In this document: one piece after another, positions 21,634 through 33,005 of the stretch
Numbering within the stretch: the stretch's first letter is position 1
How the letters are laid out: every line of letters starts with the position of its first letter
NCBI GenBank assembly: GCA_037974335.1
Contig: CM075760.1
Coordinates: 25,703,197-25,767,196, forward strand
DNA: 64,000 bases
DNA from: Prionace glauca
Lineage: Eukaryota; Chordata; Chondrichthyes; Carcharhiniformes; Carcharhinidae
Direction: 5' to 3'
Notes under the pieces: generated by a model
Told to the model about the DNA's origin: nothing
The model's input: the letters and a program-made list of their open reading frames with translations, nothing else
The model's database searches: none
Translations under genes and position numbers: made by a program

Positions 21634-23869
21634 GATAATAAAGGTGCACAAGAAGATCAATCCGGGTCTGATTTTCAGACTGGGACTTGCAGCCGGGGCC
21701 TGGACTCTGAAATGTGGGAAGGGAAAGGAGAGGCGAGAGTTTTCCATTCCCCCCCTCAATGTGAGACTGAGGGTCCACATTGTCACCGATTGGACTATTA
21801 TAGGATGTCGGTCTCTGACGTTGCTCACGGTGCCACTGAGAGATCGGCTGTTTCTCAAACCATTGTCCACTTGAACCGTCAATGACCCCCCGGCCCTCTC
21901 TGCACCGTGTGTGCAGCAGCAGAGTACATTGTTTCACAACGGCTGTGCTCTGTTATCCTTCTAAATGAACAGAGCAGTTCATCGTCTGAGAATTATAGAG
22001 TCTTAAAGAACAAACAGACGCCATTCGGCCCATTGCTCGCGTACTGTCTCTGTTGAAGGGTATCCACTTATTCCTAACCAACAGCTTGCTTTCAATATTG
22101 ATTATATATATATTTCTCATTCCGTTTACTGCCCAAATATTAAATATCTTCGTAAATTACTTCTACATTATGTCTCCATTACAGATTGGCATGGATCATC
22201 GCATTTTCTAACATCGTCTGCTCAAAACACAAGTCTTCTAATCGCTCCCTCTACTTTCATAGAGTTAGCCTGAAATGCTGCCATCCATTCATCCCCTGCG
22301 AGACCAGCCGGATTAACTCTGTTTCTTCTTAACCTTTTCCAAACTTGAATTGATCGGGTAGGAGTCTGCCAACCACTTCTGAACAGAGATTCTGCTCTGT
22401 CCGGTATGGGGGTGAAAATGCCCCAGTTGGTCAAGTGGCACTTCCCTCAACACTGTGCTTCCTTATCCCAACTCCACGTTTTCCAGTGTCTCACACACTG
22501 TCTGTCAGGTTAACACTGAAAGAGGAAAGAGTCTCCCGCTCAGCACTGCACATTCTCAACCCAACTCTATCTTTCCCAATCTCTCTCACACACTGTCTCT
22601 GAGGTTAACACGAAACGAACGAAGAATCAATAAACTGATCCAAGTGTTGCGAACTGTGCTCGCGAGAATGGTGTGTTCAGCGTTAGACTTGTAGCCTTGC
22701 TTTCTGAAATCTGTGTTGTGAGTAAATATTTGATTATTTATATGTTTAATGTCATTGGCAGCTTCTTCTCCTTCTGACCCGAGTCCTTTCTCTCCTTTGA
22801 TTCAGTAAAATAATAATTACTTCTTATTTTCTGGCTCATTTCCTCTAGTTTTTGTTTTGCTATGGGTTAAACAGAGGCAGCATTTTCATGAACTGAGTTG
22901 TATGTCTGTTAGTTACAGAATTGCATTCATTCACCTATCTGAACAATCCCGCCAGATGGGGACATTTGGTTTCCCGCATTTATCATATTCAGTCTATAAA
23001 TTGTTGCATTATTTGATTTATTTTATAGCGATAGGGTGGGTTGGATGGTGGTGGGTGGATGGGGTGGGAGTTCTCCTGAGAAGGAGATACCCAATATTAA
23101 GCAATAGAATGAACAGGTTGAGAGAGAGTCTGTATCATATGACGCATGCTGTGTCTGTAACTCTGCAGACGGAAACACCCACTTTTGGGGCAGAAATTGC
23201 CCCTCCCACTGCGCTGCAGGTCCAACAAACCCCGGACGAGAGAATTACATGTCCAATAACAGAAGGCAGTCAATATGGGTCAGAGCGACAGCAGCAAAGA
23301 CAGCTGACAATGCTGCTGTTATTTCTTCATATTTTCAATTCAGAACAGCGAAAAGTTAGTAACCAGTGCGCCCCCTGACGGAAGTTCAGAAACTTTCAAT
23401 GTTGGGATAACGAGCAAAGTACAAATTTATCAATGGGGCAGCTTCCAGTGCCCGGGTTTTAGGAGATATGTTTCAGAAAATTCAGCCGTTTAAATATCTC
23501 GTAAATACTAAACATTAGTTACCGGTGGGACTTAGCCGTCGCTGGCTGGCCAGCATTTATCGCCCATCCTTATTTGCCCTTCGAGAGCAGTTGAGAGTCA
23601 ACCACATTGCTGTGGCTCTGGAATCACATGTAGACCAGACCAGGTAAGGGCGGCAGATTTCCTTCCCGAAAGGACATGAGTGAATCAGATGAGTTTTCAG
23701 ACAATGGTTTCATGGTCATCAGTAAATTCTGAATTCCGGCTCTCCCCAACACGAACTGAGTTTCTGGATTAATAGTTTCGCGATAATATCACGGAGCCAC
23801 CCCCTCTTTATTTATCATATCACTTGATTTTTACTCTGTGTATTATACTCGGTACTTTTCAATCTCGAT
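21634..23869. other. No gene recognised in the spacer's right half
   Basis: Open frames near 21.6-21.9 and 22.86-23.38 kb lack V-domain landmarks, domains or repeats. Nothing supported. Confidence 0.35.
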
Positions 23870-24149
23870 CTCTATTTCAACAACTTCCTCATTTTCTGTC
23901 CACTCCTCCGACAATAACTGAAACTTCCTCTGTCCTGTTTTCCAATCATTCAGTTTAGGTTACATGCTCCCTCTTTCCTCTTCACCATTTCTGTTTTCAA
24001 CTCTCTTCATTTCTGACGGAATTTTAATAATTAGATTCTATATTTTATTTTCAGTTGCGCTCATTTCCTTTTTTGACTATTTTAAAATAATCCCATCACT
24101 CACTCTGCCGACATTGCAGACACACAGAGTGGATCTCACAGTCGATGCA

Positions 24150-24188
24150 GGTTTTTGTATGGGACCCCCCTGTGTTTGTTACACTGTG
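24150..24188 (-). promoter_or_regulatory. 23-spacer RSS of the right V ORF
   Basis: Minus strand CACAGTG (24188-24182), 23-bp spacer, ACAAAAACC (24158-24150). Consensus and conserved with 16030-16068. Confidence 0.92.
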
Positions 24189-24521
24189 GCTCACGGCACA
24201 GAGATAGGTGGCGGTGTCTGTAACTCTGGCGTCTCTCACAGTCAGGGCACTGAATTTGTAACCTTCCCCGATTGAGGCAGTGATCCTCTCGCTTTGATCG
24301 GTTTCTCTTCTGGCCGTCACCAGATGCTGGGGTGGCTGATTCGGGGACTGTCTGTACCAATGCAATCTGTTAAACGCAGAGGTGGTGGTGCAGTTGATGG
24401 ATATGGTTTCCTCTTCGCTGACAACCTCCCACCGAGGGAGCTGCATCACCTCATCTGCTCCAGTCAATCCCGTGAAGATCAGAATGAAAAGCAGCAAAGA
24501 GAATCTGTAAATTCGGAACAT
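24189..24521 (-). CDS. T-cell-receptor alpha/delta-like V segment with contiguous leader (right arm)
   Basis: Twin of the ORF at 15697-16029. Signal peptide MFRIYRFSLLLFILIFTGLT runs without a break into ADEVMQLPRWEVVSEEETIS, INC (first Cys), RLHWYRQSPNQPPQHLV, ITASIGEGYKFSALTVRD and TYLCAV, then the RSS. The frame is open from ATG to heptamer, again without a leader intron. Differences from the twin are spread along the domain and include the CDR1 and CDR2 region (SAFNR against DFYS; RRETDQSE against TRESDESQ), so the two could recognise different ligands if used. Confidence 0.82.
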
Positions 24522-25184
24522 TTTTCAGATCATATGAAATTCCTGCTCAAGCAATTTTCCAAGGACTTCAGTTTAGAATTAGGATATGTATATAATATTC
24601 ACACGAAATAACAAGGAGCCAAAAACCAGCTCCAGTTGTAACTGTGGCGTCTCTCTGTCGAGCTGATGAAAGAAGCTGAGACTCGAGCTTTATCCGCTCA
24701 CGGATGTCGATTCTACTGGAATCAGAGATGGAGAATTGAAACCGGAATAAATAAACCCCATCGGTAACCCCATGTTTCCGGTTACCAATCTCGCCCCACG
24801 TGTCTAACTCGGAAACCATTCTCCCTATCAGAACACTGACTGAACCCAGCTCAGGGTGAATCCATTCAGTGGCTGCCGGCTCACCAGCTACTAACCCCAC
24901 AGCACCACGGCGGGCACAGGGAAATGCAGTGAGAGCATCCCGAGGCAAAATATACAGGGTGAAGTTTGAAACGGATGTTTTCAAATATCCAATTCCTGTT
25001 TTACAGAACAGGCAAAGGAAATGCTCAACATTTGGGCTGTTTGGAGAATATTCATAACAAGTAATTGTGAACCGAACACATTTCATATTTACTTTAATTT
25101 TACAAACGTGATTCAAAATTAAATTTTAAATATTCAGACGGTCTGATTTATTTCTGTTTGAACAGGTTTTTCAGATCTGACTCA

Positions 25185-25481
25185 TGGAGATTCTGTCACT
25201 CTGTCGCTATCCTCTGGATGAAAGACGGAAGAAGAAACATTGAGTTTAACCTGTACCTATGATATTACAATGATCAACTACGTTTCATCCTGGTACCGGC
25301 AACACTCAGAGAAACAGCGTCTATTTATATTGAGGAAAAATTCGATATTTGTTGAAGATATAACAGATTTTGCTAAAAGCCGTTTTTCTGGAGAGCTTCA
25401 GACATCGAGTAAATTCACCACTTTGACTGTCTCTAGTCTGCAGCTGACTGACGCTGCCGTGTATCACTGCGCTTTCAGTCT
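25185..25481 (+). pseudogene. TCR V segment with in-frame stop, right-arm member of a divergent pair
   Basis: Reads GDSVTLSLSSG, stop, KTEEETLSLTCTYD, SSWYRQHSEKQRLFILRK, RFSGELQTSSKFTTLTVSS and LTDAAVYHCAF. All V landmarks are in one frame except a TGA in FR1 just before KTEEE, and the FR2-FR3 region is much better kept than in its left-arm twin. The leader exon was not found. The RSS heptamer is degenerate, so it probably does not rearrange. Confidence 0.75.
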
Positions 25482-25520
25482 CATCGTCATGGAAAGCATT
25501 CTGACTGATGTACAAAACCT
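25482..25520 (+). promoter_or_regulatory. Degenerate 23-spacer RSS
   Basis: CATCGTC in the heptamer position (25482-25488), 23-bp spacer, ACAAAACCT (25512-25520). The left-arm twin keeps CACAGTG at the same place, so this heptamer decayed after the duplication. Confidence 0.65.
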
Positions 25521-25792
25521 GCCTTGAACTATCGGTTGAAACCGTGTCTGCTGCACAGAATCGTGGGCAGATGCAGACACAATGTAACAGTCAGCCAGGC
25601 AAGAATCCTCATTAACCTGGGATCAGCCTTCACCCAAGTGTTTCCAGTATCCGGCCACTTCAGTCATCGTGCCTCTTTGAGTCTGTGAGATCAGTCAGTG
25701 GTGAGTTGGCTGATATTAAAAGGAAACACCACGAGCCAGGCTGCTTTCACCACCTCGACAGTGGAACTGCTGCACTTTTCCAGATGGGGTTC

Positions 25793-26228
25793 AAAGAACA
25801 AAGAACAAGAACAAAGAACAACACAGCACGGGAAACAGGCCCTTCGGCCCAACGAGCCCGCGCCGCCGTCCCATGGTCAGTGACCTATTCATGACTCTAG
25901 TCTATGTCCAATGTGTGAGGATCAGGGAGGTCCAATATAGGGACAATTTGTTACCCAATCAATCAGTCTAAAAGCACATTTTTGGGATGTGGGAGGAAAC
26001 CGGAGCACCCGGAGGAAACCCACGCAACCACAGGGAGAATGCGCAAACTCCCACGGACACAGGCCCAAATCCATGTGTCCGCACAGCAACAGAGATAGCC
26101 TCTGAGCTGCCATGATGCCCTTGAGATGGTCCAGTTTACGCACACCAACGACATGAAGCAGTAGGCAACTCCCGAAGCAACATCCAAGAGCAGCCCACCA
26201 CAACCTGCCGCCCGCATGCCCCTTGCTG
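25793..26228 (-). mobile_element. SINE with V-type central domain and unusual head (copy 1)
   Basis: On the minus strand the middle reads TGGGTTTCCTCCGGGTGCTC and CGGTTTCCTCCCACA, the conserved core of V-SINE/HE1-type elements. The 3' end is GGGCCGAAGGGCCTGTTTCC to TTGTTCTTTGTTC. The first ~170 bp (GTCCAGCAAGGGGCATGCGG...) do not look like a tRNA. It interrupts the duplication arm, which continues at 26230 (TGTAAATTAGCAGCAGC). Confidence 0.75.
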
Positions 26229-26770
26229 GACTTTCCGGGAAGGAAACCTTGCTCTGTAAATTAGCAGCAGCAAATTCTGGCTTGCTCATAGGAAGAAAAA
26301 CACTCCAGCATTACGGAAACATTCTGTAGTTCACTGTTCATTGGGGGGTTCTATTCTGAATGTTTATTTAAAAGATCTCAGTCACTTCCTTGTGAAATCT
26401 CTTCATTAAGTATACATTTCCTCTGAAGCTGCAAAACTCTCCTCGGATCAAATAAACCCAGACCACAGGTCCCCGGAAAAAGGCTTCTAAACTTGATGGG
26501 GATTGAGTTGCTGAATATTAGACAGACACCGGAACTGGATCAAATGACTATTATTAAACTAAATAGATCAAATACGTTTAAGAAGATCAGCGATAGTCCA
26601 ACTGCGACTTGTAATTAACCAATACAATTCCTCAAATGTTCCTCATCTCTTGTTGAGGTTGTGTTTTGCTCTGATATTTTAGGAAGGCACCTGCGACTCT
26701 CTCAGTGGAGAGTGAATTATTCTTTCTGTTTATCGGTGCGAGAGCACCCTCTGGTGGTACCTTACTGTGA

Positions 26771-26809
26771 GGTTTTGTCCGGGAACCGCTCGATCTCTGC
26801 AGCAGTGTG
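26771..26809 (-). promoter_or_regulatory. 23-spacer RSS of the right V relic
   Basis: Minus strand CACACTG (26809-26803), 23-bp spacer, GACAAAACC (26779-26771). Confidence 0.6.
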
Positions 26810-27060
26810 GACTCAATGGCACAGAAATACACAGCGCTGTCGGAGTGAAGAGCCCCGGCTGATTTAAAAGAGCAATTTTGTTTCCTTTGTGCAAATAGCA
26901 GAAAGTCTGACAAATCTTCAGACGAATCTCCCGCTCTGCATCCTCATTGAGTATTTCGGATCTTTTCCGGTATACTGGATGTACCAGAACAGAGTTGGTT
27001 CACGGTTGGTTATTGACTAACAATAATCCGGTATTGTGCTCTGTCTTTCCTGAATTGTTA
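26810..27060 (-). pseudogene. TCR V relic, right-arm copy
   Basis: The minus strand gives FWYIQYTGKDPKYSMRMQSG, then a stop and shift, then LLFAQRKQNCSFKSAGALHS and DSAVYFCAIE before the RSS. The second Cys is kept, unlike in the left copy at 12.1-12.4 kb. FR1 is not recognisable. Confidence 0.65.
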
Positions 27061-27192
27061 ATTCAGGAGGAGCCTGGGATAATGAATATTGGTTCATAAT
27101 GGGAATATTGGTTCCTATAACACAAATGCAGAGTATTCCAAAAGCCAGAAATTAAACACAATTCCTGGATAACACATCGACTGAACAGAGAC

Positions 27193-27335
27193 TCGATGTG
27201 GAGGTGCCGGCGTTGGACTGGGGTAAACACAATAAGAAGTCTCACAACACCAGGTTAAAGTCCAACAGGTTTATCTGGTAGCAAACGTCACTGGTTTTCG
27301 GGGCTTTTCCCCTTCGTCGGGTATCTCGCCAGACA
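27193..27335 (+). mobile_element. Penelope-like terminal repeat
   Basis: Head GATGTGGAGGTGCCGGCGTT, body GTCTCACAACACCAGGTTAA, and on the opposite strand a GGGG/CCCC stem followed by GAAA, again hammerhead-like. It interrupts the right arm between sequences that match 12.0 and 11.9 kb of the left arm. Confidence 0.7.
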
Positions 27336-27552
27336 GCAAGTCCTTTATTAGCAGTAAGGAACAAGGGGGACACACAGTAATCTCTTTAGAGTTCGACAGA
27401 AAAATACAGGTTATTCTCGATGTTTTGATTCTTCTAATCTGATATAAAGTGTAACCCAGATCAGAATGTGGCTTCACTTACTCAGAAACTGAGGTTGTTT
27501 TTCAGGAGGACATCTGGCTGTTTTGTGAGTGCTGATCGAAGTGGGGCACCAA

Positions 27553-28227
27553 TAAACAAAGAACAACACAGCACGGGAAACAGGCCCTTCGGCCCAACGA
27601 GCCCGCGCCGCCGTCCCATGGTCAGTGACCTATTCATGATTTTAGTCTATGCCTAATGTGTGAGGATCAGGGAGGTCCAATATAGGGACAATTTGTTACC
27701 CAATCAATCAGCCTAAAAGCACATTTTTGGGATGTGGGAGGAAACCGGAGCACCCGGAGGAAACCCACGCAACCACGGGGAGAACGCGCAAACACCCACA
27801 GACACAGGCCCAAATCCATGTGTCCGCACAGCAAAAAGTCTGACAACACCAGGTTTTAGTCCAACCGATTTATTTGATAATATACTCACAAGCTTTCGAG
27901 GGTGCTGCCTCTTTGTCAACTCTCCATTCACTTGACAAAGAGGCAGCACCCTCGAAAGCTTGTGAGTATATTATCAAATAAATCGGTTGGACTAAAACCT
28001 GGTGTTGTCAGACTTTTTACTGTGTTTACGCCAGTCCAACGCCGGCATACCCACATCATGACTACTATCGTCCGCACAGCAACAGAGATAGTCTCTGAGC
28101 TGTCATGTTGCCCTCGAGATGGTCCAGTTTACGCACACCAACGACATGAAGCAGTAGGCAACTCCCGAAGCAATATCCAAGAGCAGCCCACCACAACCTG
28201 CCGCCCGCATGCCCCTTGCTGGACTTA
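27553..28227 (-). mobile_element. SINE with unusual head (copy 2), split by a PLE insertion
   Basis: Nearly identical to copy 1 from the TTGTTCTTTG tail to the CAAGGGGCATGCGG head, and split at about 27833-28077 by a hairpin PLE copy. GTCCGCACAGCA occurs on both sides of that insert. Confidence 0.78.
27833..28077 (-). mobile_element. Penelope-like terminal repeats as hairpin (second copy)
   Basis: Arm from about 27833 to 27914, a 22-bp centre (27915-27936), then the complementary arm from 27937, with the GCCGGCATACCCACATCATG head at the right end. It lies inside SINE copy 2 and is flanked by a 12-bp repeat GTCCGCACAGCA. Same family as 4828-5037 but with a longer centre. Confidence 0.72.
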
Positions 28228-28488
28228 AATGCCTGTGGATAAAAAATTCATTATTAAAAGACTCTATATCGCTGAGGCTAAAACTGAACCCCAAGCCTAC
28301 AATGTTTAGTAAGGCCTGCTATATCCCCCTATATGTAGACCGCTCATGTGGCTGTCCAAGTGACTCTTGAACAACCCTAGCGTGCCTGCTTCCACCACCT
28401 TACTCGGCAGTGCATTCCACATCCCCACTACCCTTTGTGTGAAAAACTGCCCTCGAATATTAGTCTTATATCTAGCCCCCAAGTGGGA
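28228..28488 (-). mobile_element. CR1-type LINE 3' relic
   Basis: The minus strand reads FFTQRVVGMWNALPSKVVEA-like sequence and SHLDSHMS. It is private to the right arm. Confidence 0.65.
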
Positions 28489-28730
28489 TAAGTGGGATTC
28501 AGAGAGAATTATCTAATCTGATTACTTATCTTTCTCTTTCTGACATTTTCAGGGTTTCTGCCTCCCTTTTCTTGTTTCTGTCTCTGTCAGTTGTTCGTTC
28601 TGACGCTCTTTTCGAAGTGCCATGAAAATGCGGAGTTTAGAAAATCTAACTTGTCTCGGAATCTTATGAAAAAAAATCCTCACAAGAAGAATTCTGTTAA
28701 TAGTAGCGAACATATTTCTGTATTTTACAG

Positions 28731-30084
28731 GTAAGTTTAAAATTACAACGGTTAGGCAAAATGCTTAATTTAGTGGGAATCAGGGCAAAATCAATTCCCT
28801 CTGCATGCGGCGCAGTAACAGTTGCAATCTGCAGTTTCGTGTTGATTTGAATTCGTTTTATTCATTCTTAATGTCGTGCACATCGGATAAACAGAATGAG
28901 CTATCAAGATGCAGAACAAGGAAAACATTTCTTCCTTCTTTATAGTCATCTAACCTGAAGTGTCTGTTACTCGGAATAATAATAATAATTATCTGATGAC
29001 ATAATTATACATCGATGTGATGTTTCGATGTGAATCCTGTAACTTCTTTGGTCGCGCTGGCAAAATGCTTTTCCCAAACCATTTATTTTGCACGGACCAA
29101 CACAAACTGACGCCAACTTCAATAAAAAAATTGAAAAATATTAATCTGTCAGTTTGTTTGCCTATTAGTATTGTATCGTCCAGGTATCATTCACAACTTA
29201 AACTCCAAAGACCTTAGTGCATCAAAGTGCAGCAACATTTATCTACTATACGTTTGGATGGAATTAACATCTGATAACCACATCAGTTGTGTACATTAAT
29301 CCCTAAATGCAATCTCCAGGCAATAACTCCCATGGGCAATGGCAAACAATGTTCGCATAGAGTGGATGATAACAAAAGGGCAAATGGCCACCCGACCTCC
29401 TGCTGCAAACTTTCATCCCTGACAACGATATTCAATATTCACACTTCAGCAACCGGGTCCCAGGTCCAGCTATCGAGTGACTGAACCTCTCTGTGACTCA
29501 CAAAGGCCGGCGCCTGCAGTAAGTGAAAGCCGCCAGCAGATGGTGATATTGTATTATTTTCGTCACGAGACAGTGACATTCCAGTTTCAACTCACAGTTA
29601 GATTTTCTGACTATCACCCTGACTGGAATAGTGCCTTTCCAACACTACCACCGCTATGGCAAAGGAAACTAGCAAAGTGCAATAAATGCTTGATTCGACA
29701 TCGAAGCCCACTCTCGGTAAAAATATGTTTTAAATGGTTTATTTTGGGGATATTTGTGGCATCTCCTCCACCAGTGGCCCAGAGTGAGGGGGAATTGCTA
29801 TTAGTTTCACCCTGTGTGAACTGACCATTAGTTGGAGAGGTTCATGATCAAAAATACCATTCCAATAAATCTCCTGCCCAACACCAATTTTGTGCAGAGC
29901 TAGACTGCTTTGAGATAAAGATATAAAACACATACGTGTTTAAATTGTGATAAGTGAGTTATACATATTGGCCCAGAAACATGGGGGAGAATTATCATTT
30001 TTCATTCTTGAAAATGTGGCTGTGGGATATTTTAACTTTGAATCAGAGAGCGCCATCTAGATGGTGGTTTAGTTTCTCATCCAG
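28731..30084. other. No gene recognised
   Basis: Just outside the right arm. AT-rich with scattered short frames; no V landmark, RSS pair or known repeat seen. Confidence 0.35.
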
Positions 30085-31365
30085 TGAAGCAGCACCTCGG
30101 ATAGATTTGATTTGATTTGCTTTCTTATTGTCAAATGTATTAACATAAACTGAAAAGTATTGTTGTTGCGCGCTATACAGAGAAAGCGTACGTACATGGA
30201 GAAGGACAGGAGCGAGAGCAGAATGTGGTGGAACTTTCATAGCTGAGGTATCGAGAAAGATCAACTTTGTGCGAGGTAGTTCCATTTAAAAGTCTGATGG
30301 CAGCAGGGAAGAAGCTGTTTTTGAATCTATGGGTACATGAACTCAAACATTTGTAATTTTCCTGACGATAGAAAGTGGAAGAGAGTATATCCGGGGTGCG
30401 TGGGATCCTCAATTATTCTGGCTGCTTTGCCGAGGCAATGTAGATAGGGCCAAGGAATGCGAGGCTGGTTTGCATGATGCACCATGCTACACTCACGACC
30501 TTTTGTATTTTCTTACGTTCCTTGGCAGAGTATGAGCCAAACCAAGCTGTGATACAACCAGAGAGGATGCTTTCCATGGTGCTTTGTAAAGGTTGGTGAG
30601 AGTCGTAGCTGACATGCCAAACGTCCTTCGACTTCTGAGAAAGTAAAGGCGTTTGTGGGCGTTAGTGGGCTTACTTAACTATAGTGTCAGCATCGGGGGG
30701 GACCAGGACAGGTTGTTGGTGATCTGGTCACCTAAAAAAGAAGCTCTAGACCCTTCCTACTTCGTCCAGGTTGATGTAGACAGGGGTAATTTCTCCTCAA
30801 GCTTCCTAAAGTCGATGACAATTTAATTCGTTTTGTTAACATTGAGGGAGAGATGGCACCAATTCCACGAGATTCTCTATCTCATTCCTGTATTCTGTCT
30901 CGTCATTGTTTGAGATAAGACTCAATACGGTGGTGTCGTCAGTAAAACTGAAAATCGAATTGGAGGGAAATTTGACCACATAGTCATAGGTATATCAGGA
31001 TTGTATGGGGGGAGGGGGCGGTGGTGGGTGAGCACACAACCTTGTGGGACACCGCTGTTGAGGATGATGGTGGAGGAGGTGCTGTTGTCTATCCTTACTG
31101 ATTAGTGCTGTGGGTTAGGAAGTTCAGGATCCGGTTGTAGAGGGAGGAGCTGAGCCCAGGCCACGGAGTTTGGAGATGAGTTCCATCGGAACAAGGCTGA
31201 GCTGCATTCAATAAATAGTAGCCTGACATCGGTGTATTTGTTATCGAGGTGTTGCAGCGTTGAGTACAGGGCCAGGGAGATGGTGTCTGCTGTTGACCTG
31301 TTGCGGCGGTGAGCGAACTGGAGTAGATTTCTATTCCAATCTTGTTTGTTGTATTCAAATTCCAC
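30085..31365 (-). mobile_element. Non-CR1 LINE (L2/Rex-like), 5'-truncated
   Basis: The minus strand carries pieces such as [22 protein letters not shown]-like and RFKNSFFPAAIRLLNGT, plus a 3' tail ending ACAATAAGAAAGCAAATCAA. The same tail appears at 51835-51990 on the + strand. Several frameshifts and stops. The clade name is tentative. Confidence 0.6.
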
Positions 31366-31432
31366 CAGCGTCCTGGTGGTCCCAGATTAGTAGCTGGTCG
31401 AGGGATTCCACGATCGTCTCACCTAAAACTGG

Positions 31433-31527
31433 TACTCCAGGTGAGGCTCGAACTCACAACCTCGGCATAGCCCGCTGACTGCACTGCTGTATAAGTACCG
31501 CGTGCTAACCGATTGCGCCACTGGAGC
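31433..31527 (-). tRNA. tRNA-Ile(UAU) with intron
   Basis: The minus strand starts GCTCCAGTGGCGCAATCGG, has CGGTACTTATA with anticodon TAT, an intron of about 21 bp (CAGCAGTGCAGTCAGCGGGCT), then ATGCCGAGG, GTTCGAGCC and an acceptor CTGGAGT that pairs with GCTCCAG (one G-T). Vertebrate tRNA-Ile(UAU) genes are known to carry an intron at this place. Predicted functional. Confidence 0.9.
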
Positions 31528-32466
31528 ACTCTGCTTTGCTCATTTTTGTCAACTGTTAATGGCTACAGCACTGTTACCTTCGCTCGTAACCGTTATTCGA
31601 GGCCACATTTCAGACCGGGGAACAAACCCATCAATGATTCTCTTTTCCCCGGCTCCACAGTGAGTGAGACAGGGAGAAGCAGCAGGATTATATCCCGCAG
31701 TCTCCAATCGCCAGCAGAAAGCGGCGACTGCAGCTTCAGTCAGCGGGTTACTGCCCATCCCTGGGACACAAGGTCCAACCCCGTTCAAACCTTCCCATAC
31801 ACCGAACACAAGCTCAGCAAAACGCAGATAGATTATATTCCGCTCACTGAACCTTCGAGTAGCATTTACACAACACCCGAGTGATTCACAAACACAATTC
31901 ACACCAACTTTCCACAACTTTTCAGTGATAACTTCCTGCATTGATTGAAAAGCTGAGTGTTGGGAATCTGGAAATGAGCACCATGGGATTTGTGTTATCC
32001 TGTGACTTCTTTCCCACCGTTCTCCCTCAGGTTTGTAATTCCATTTGTGTTGTACATTGAAGCGAATCTTATCTCAAAATTAGAAGAAAACAAGGAAAAT
32101 ATCGAACCTTGGAACAAATCCTGAGGGAAATGGATCACAATATTCGGAAGAAGGTGCAGTTGTGAATGTGTTATTGATGATTGAGTGGAAAGTATTGGAT
32201 CGCTAGGCTCCTGGTGGTCAGTTCCCTTCCCTCTCGTTGAATTCCTCCCTGTGATAAGAAACATGGATTAATTTTACCTGCCCGTTCATAGGAGAAAGGG
32301 AATAACCAACACACTACAGCAGTGCTGCGGGATCAACGGAACTAAAGAGACTTGTATAGAATTGTAAACAGTGCGGTCATGCTGCAGTTCTGTAATAGGT
32401 TTTACAGAAATAGAATTGTGGTCAGTGACACACTAGTTTAGAATATATAGAACTGTTGCTGTCTCA
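31528..32466. other. No gene recognised
   Basis: Unique sequence between tRNA genes. Frames here have no recognisable domain. Confidence 0.35.
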
Positions 32467-32487
32467 GTCTTTGTGGCGCAATGGGCT

Positions 32488-32518
<31 letters not shown>

Positions 32519-32535
32519 GAGACCATCCAGGCTCG
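32467..32535 (+). pseudogene. tRNA-Asn(GUU) relic
   Basis: GTGGCGCAATGGG, TTCGGCTGTTAACCGAAAGG (anticodon GTT) and GGTGGTTCGAGACCATCC match tRNA-Asn, but the D arm lacks about six bases and the acceptor strands (GTCTTTG and CAGGCTC) pair poorly. Confidence 0.7.
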
Positions 32536-32754
32536 GTATTTCACTATTTTTTCACTATCAGCATTCACAGGCAAACACTTACCTGTTTGCAAAGGGTCCG
32601 TGGGTGCGAATGAAAAAAAAACTCTCAATTGTTACCGGCTGGACAATTATCCGGTGTTACCAACAGTATTTAATTACAACCGACTTCAAACATATTACAT
32701 ATAACATTATATACATGCTTCCATTATACTATTAAACTTAAAGGAATACAATCG

Positions 32755-33005
32755 AATCATGAACTTGTGGCTGAGTATTTGTTCCAATTCCATATCCCTA
32801 TTTCCATTCATTCCTGGACAGATCATAAATCTGTCGAACCCAAACTGAAATGTGTTCAATGATGGAACATCAGGACCCTCTGGAGTAGAGAATTCCGAAG
32901 ATTCACGAGCCTTTGAATGAAGCAATTTCTCCTCATTGCTGTCCCAAATCATCAGCACCTTATCCTGAGATTGTGTCCCCGTGTTTCAGATTCCCGGATC
33001 AGGGG
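32755..33005 (-). mobile_element. Old CR1-type LINE relic
   Basis: The minus strand resembles the end of the CR1 ORF (ATAAGGTGCTGATGATTTGG, AAAGGCTCGTGAATCTTCGG and a CATCATTGAACACATT stretch). Heavily decayed. Confidence 0.5.

Larger units (their letters stand above)
23870..28730 (-). repeat. Right arm of the large inverted duplication
   Basis: Inverted counterpart of 11500-16350. From the centre outward it holds the V ORF (24.19-24.52, minus), the divergent V pseudogene (25.2-25.5, plus), the V relic (26.8-27.1, minus) and the conserved non-coding end block at 28.53-28.70. Private insertions here are two copies of a SINE (25793-26228, 27553-28227), PLE pieces at 27193-27335 and 27833-28077, and a CR1 end at 28228-28488. 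Confidence 0.85.

Noticed and set aside
22857-23378. 173-residue + strand frame in the V spacer
   Set aside because: No V landmarks, no RSS, no domain, low-complexity WVGWWWVDGVG stretch. Treated as chance.
28620-28740. Leader-like ATG with hydrophobic stretch and GTAAGT donor at the outer end of the right arm
   Set aside because: The frame from the ATG to the hydrophobic part is broken and the left-arm counterpart shows a different reading, so no exon is supported.
10901-30084. Search for TCR J, D or constant exons
   Set aside because: No FGxG motif with a 12-spacer RSS and no constant-domain exon could be found on either strand, so the locus assignment rests on V segments only.
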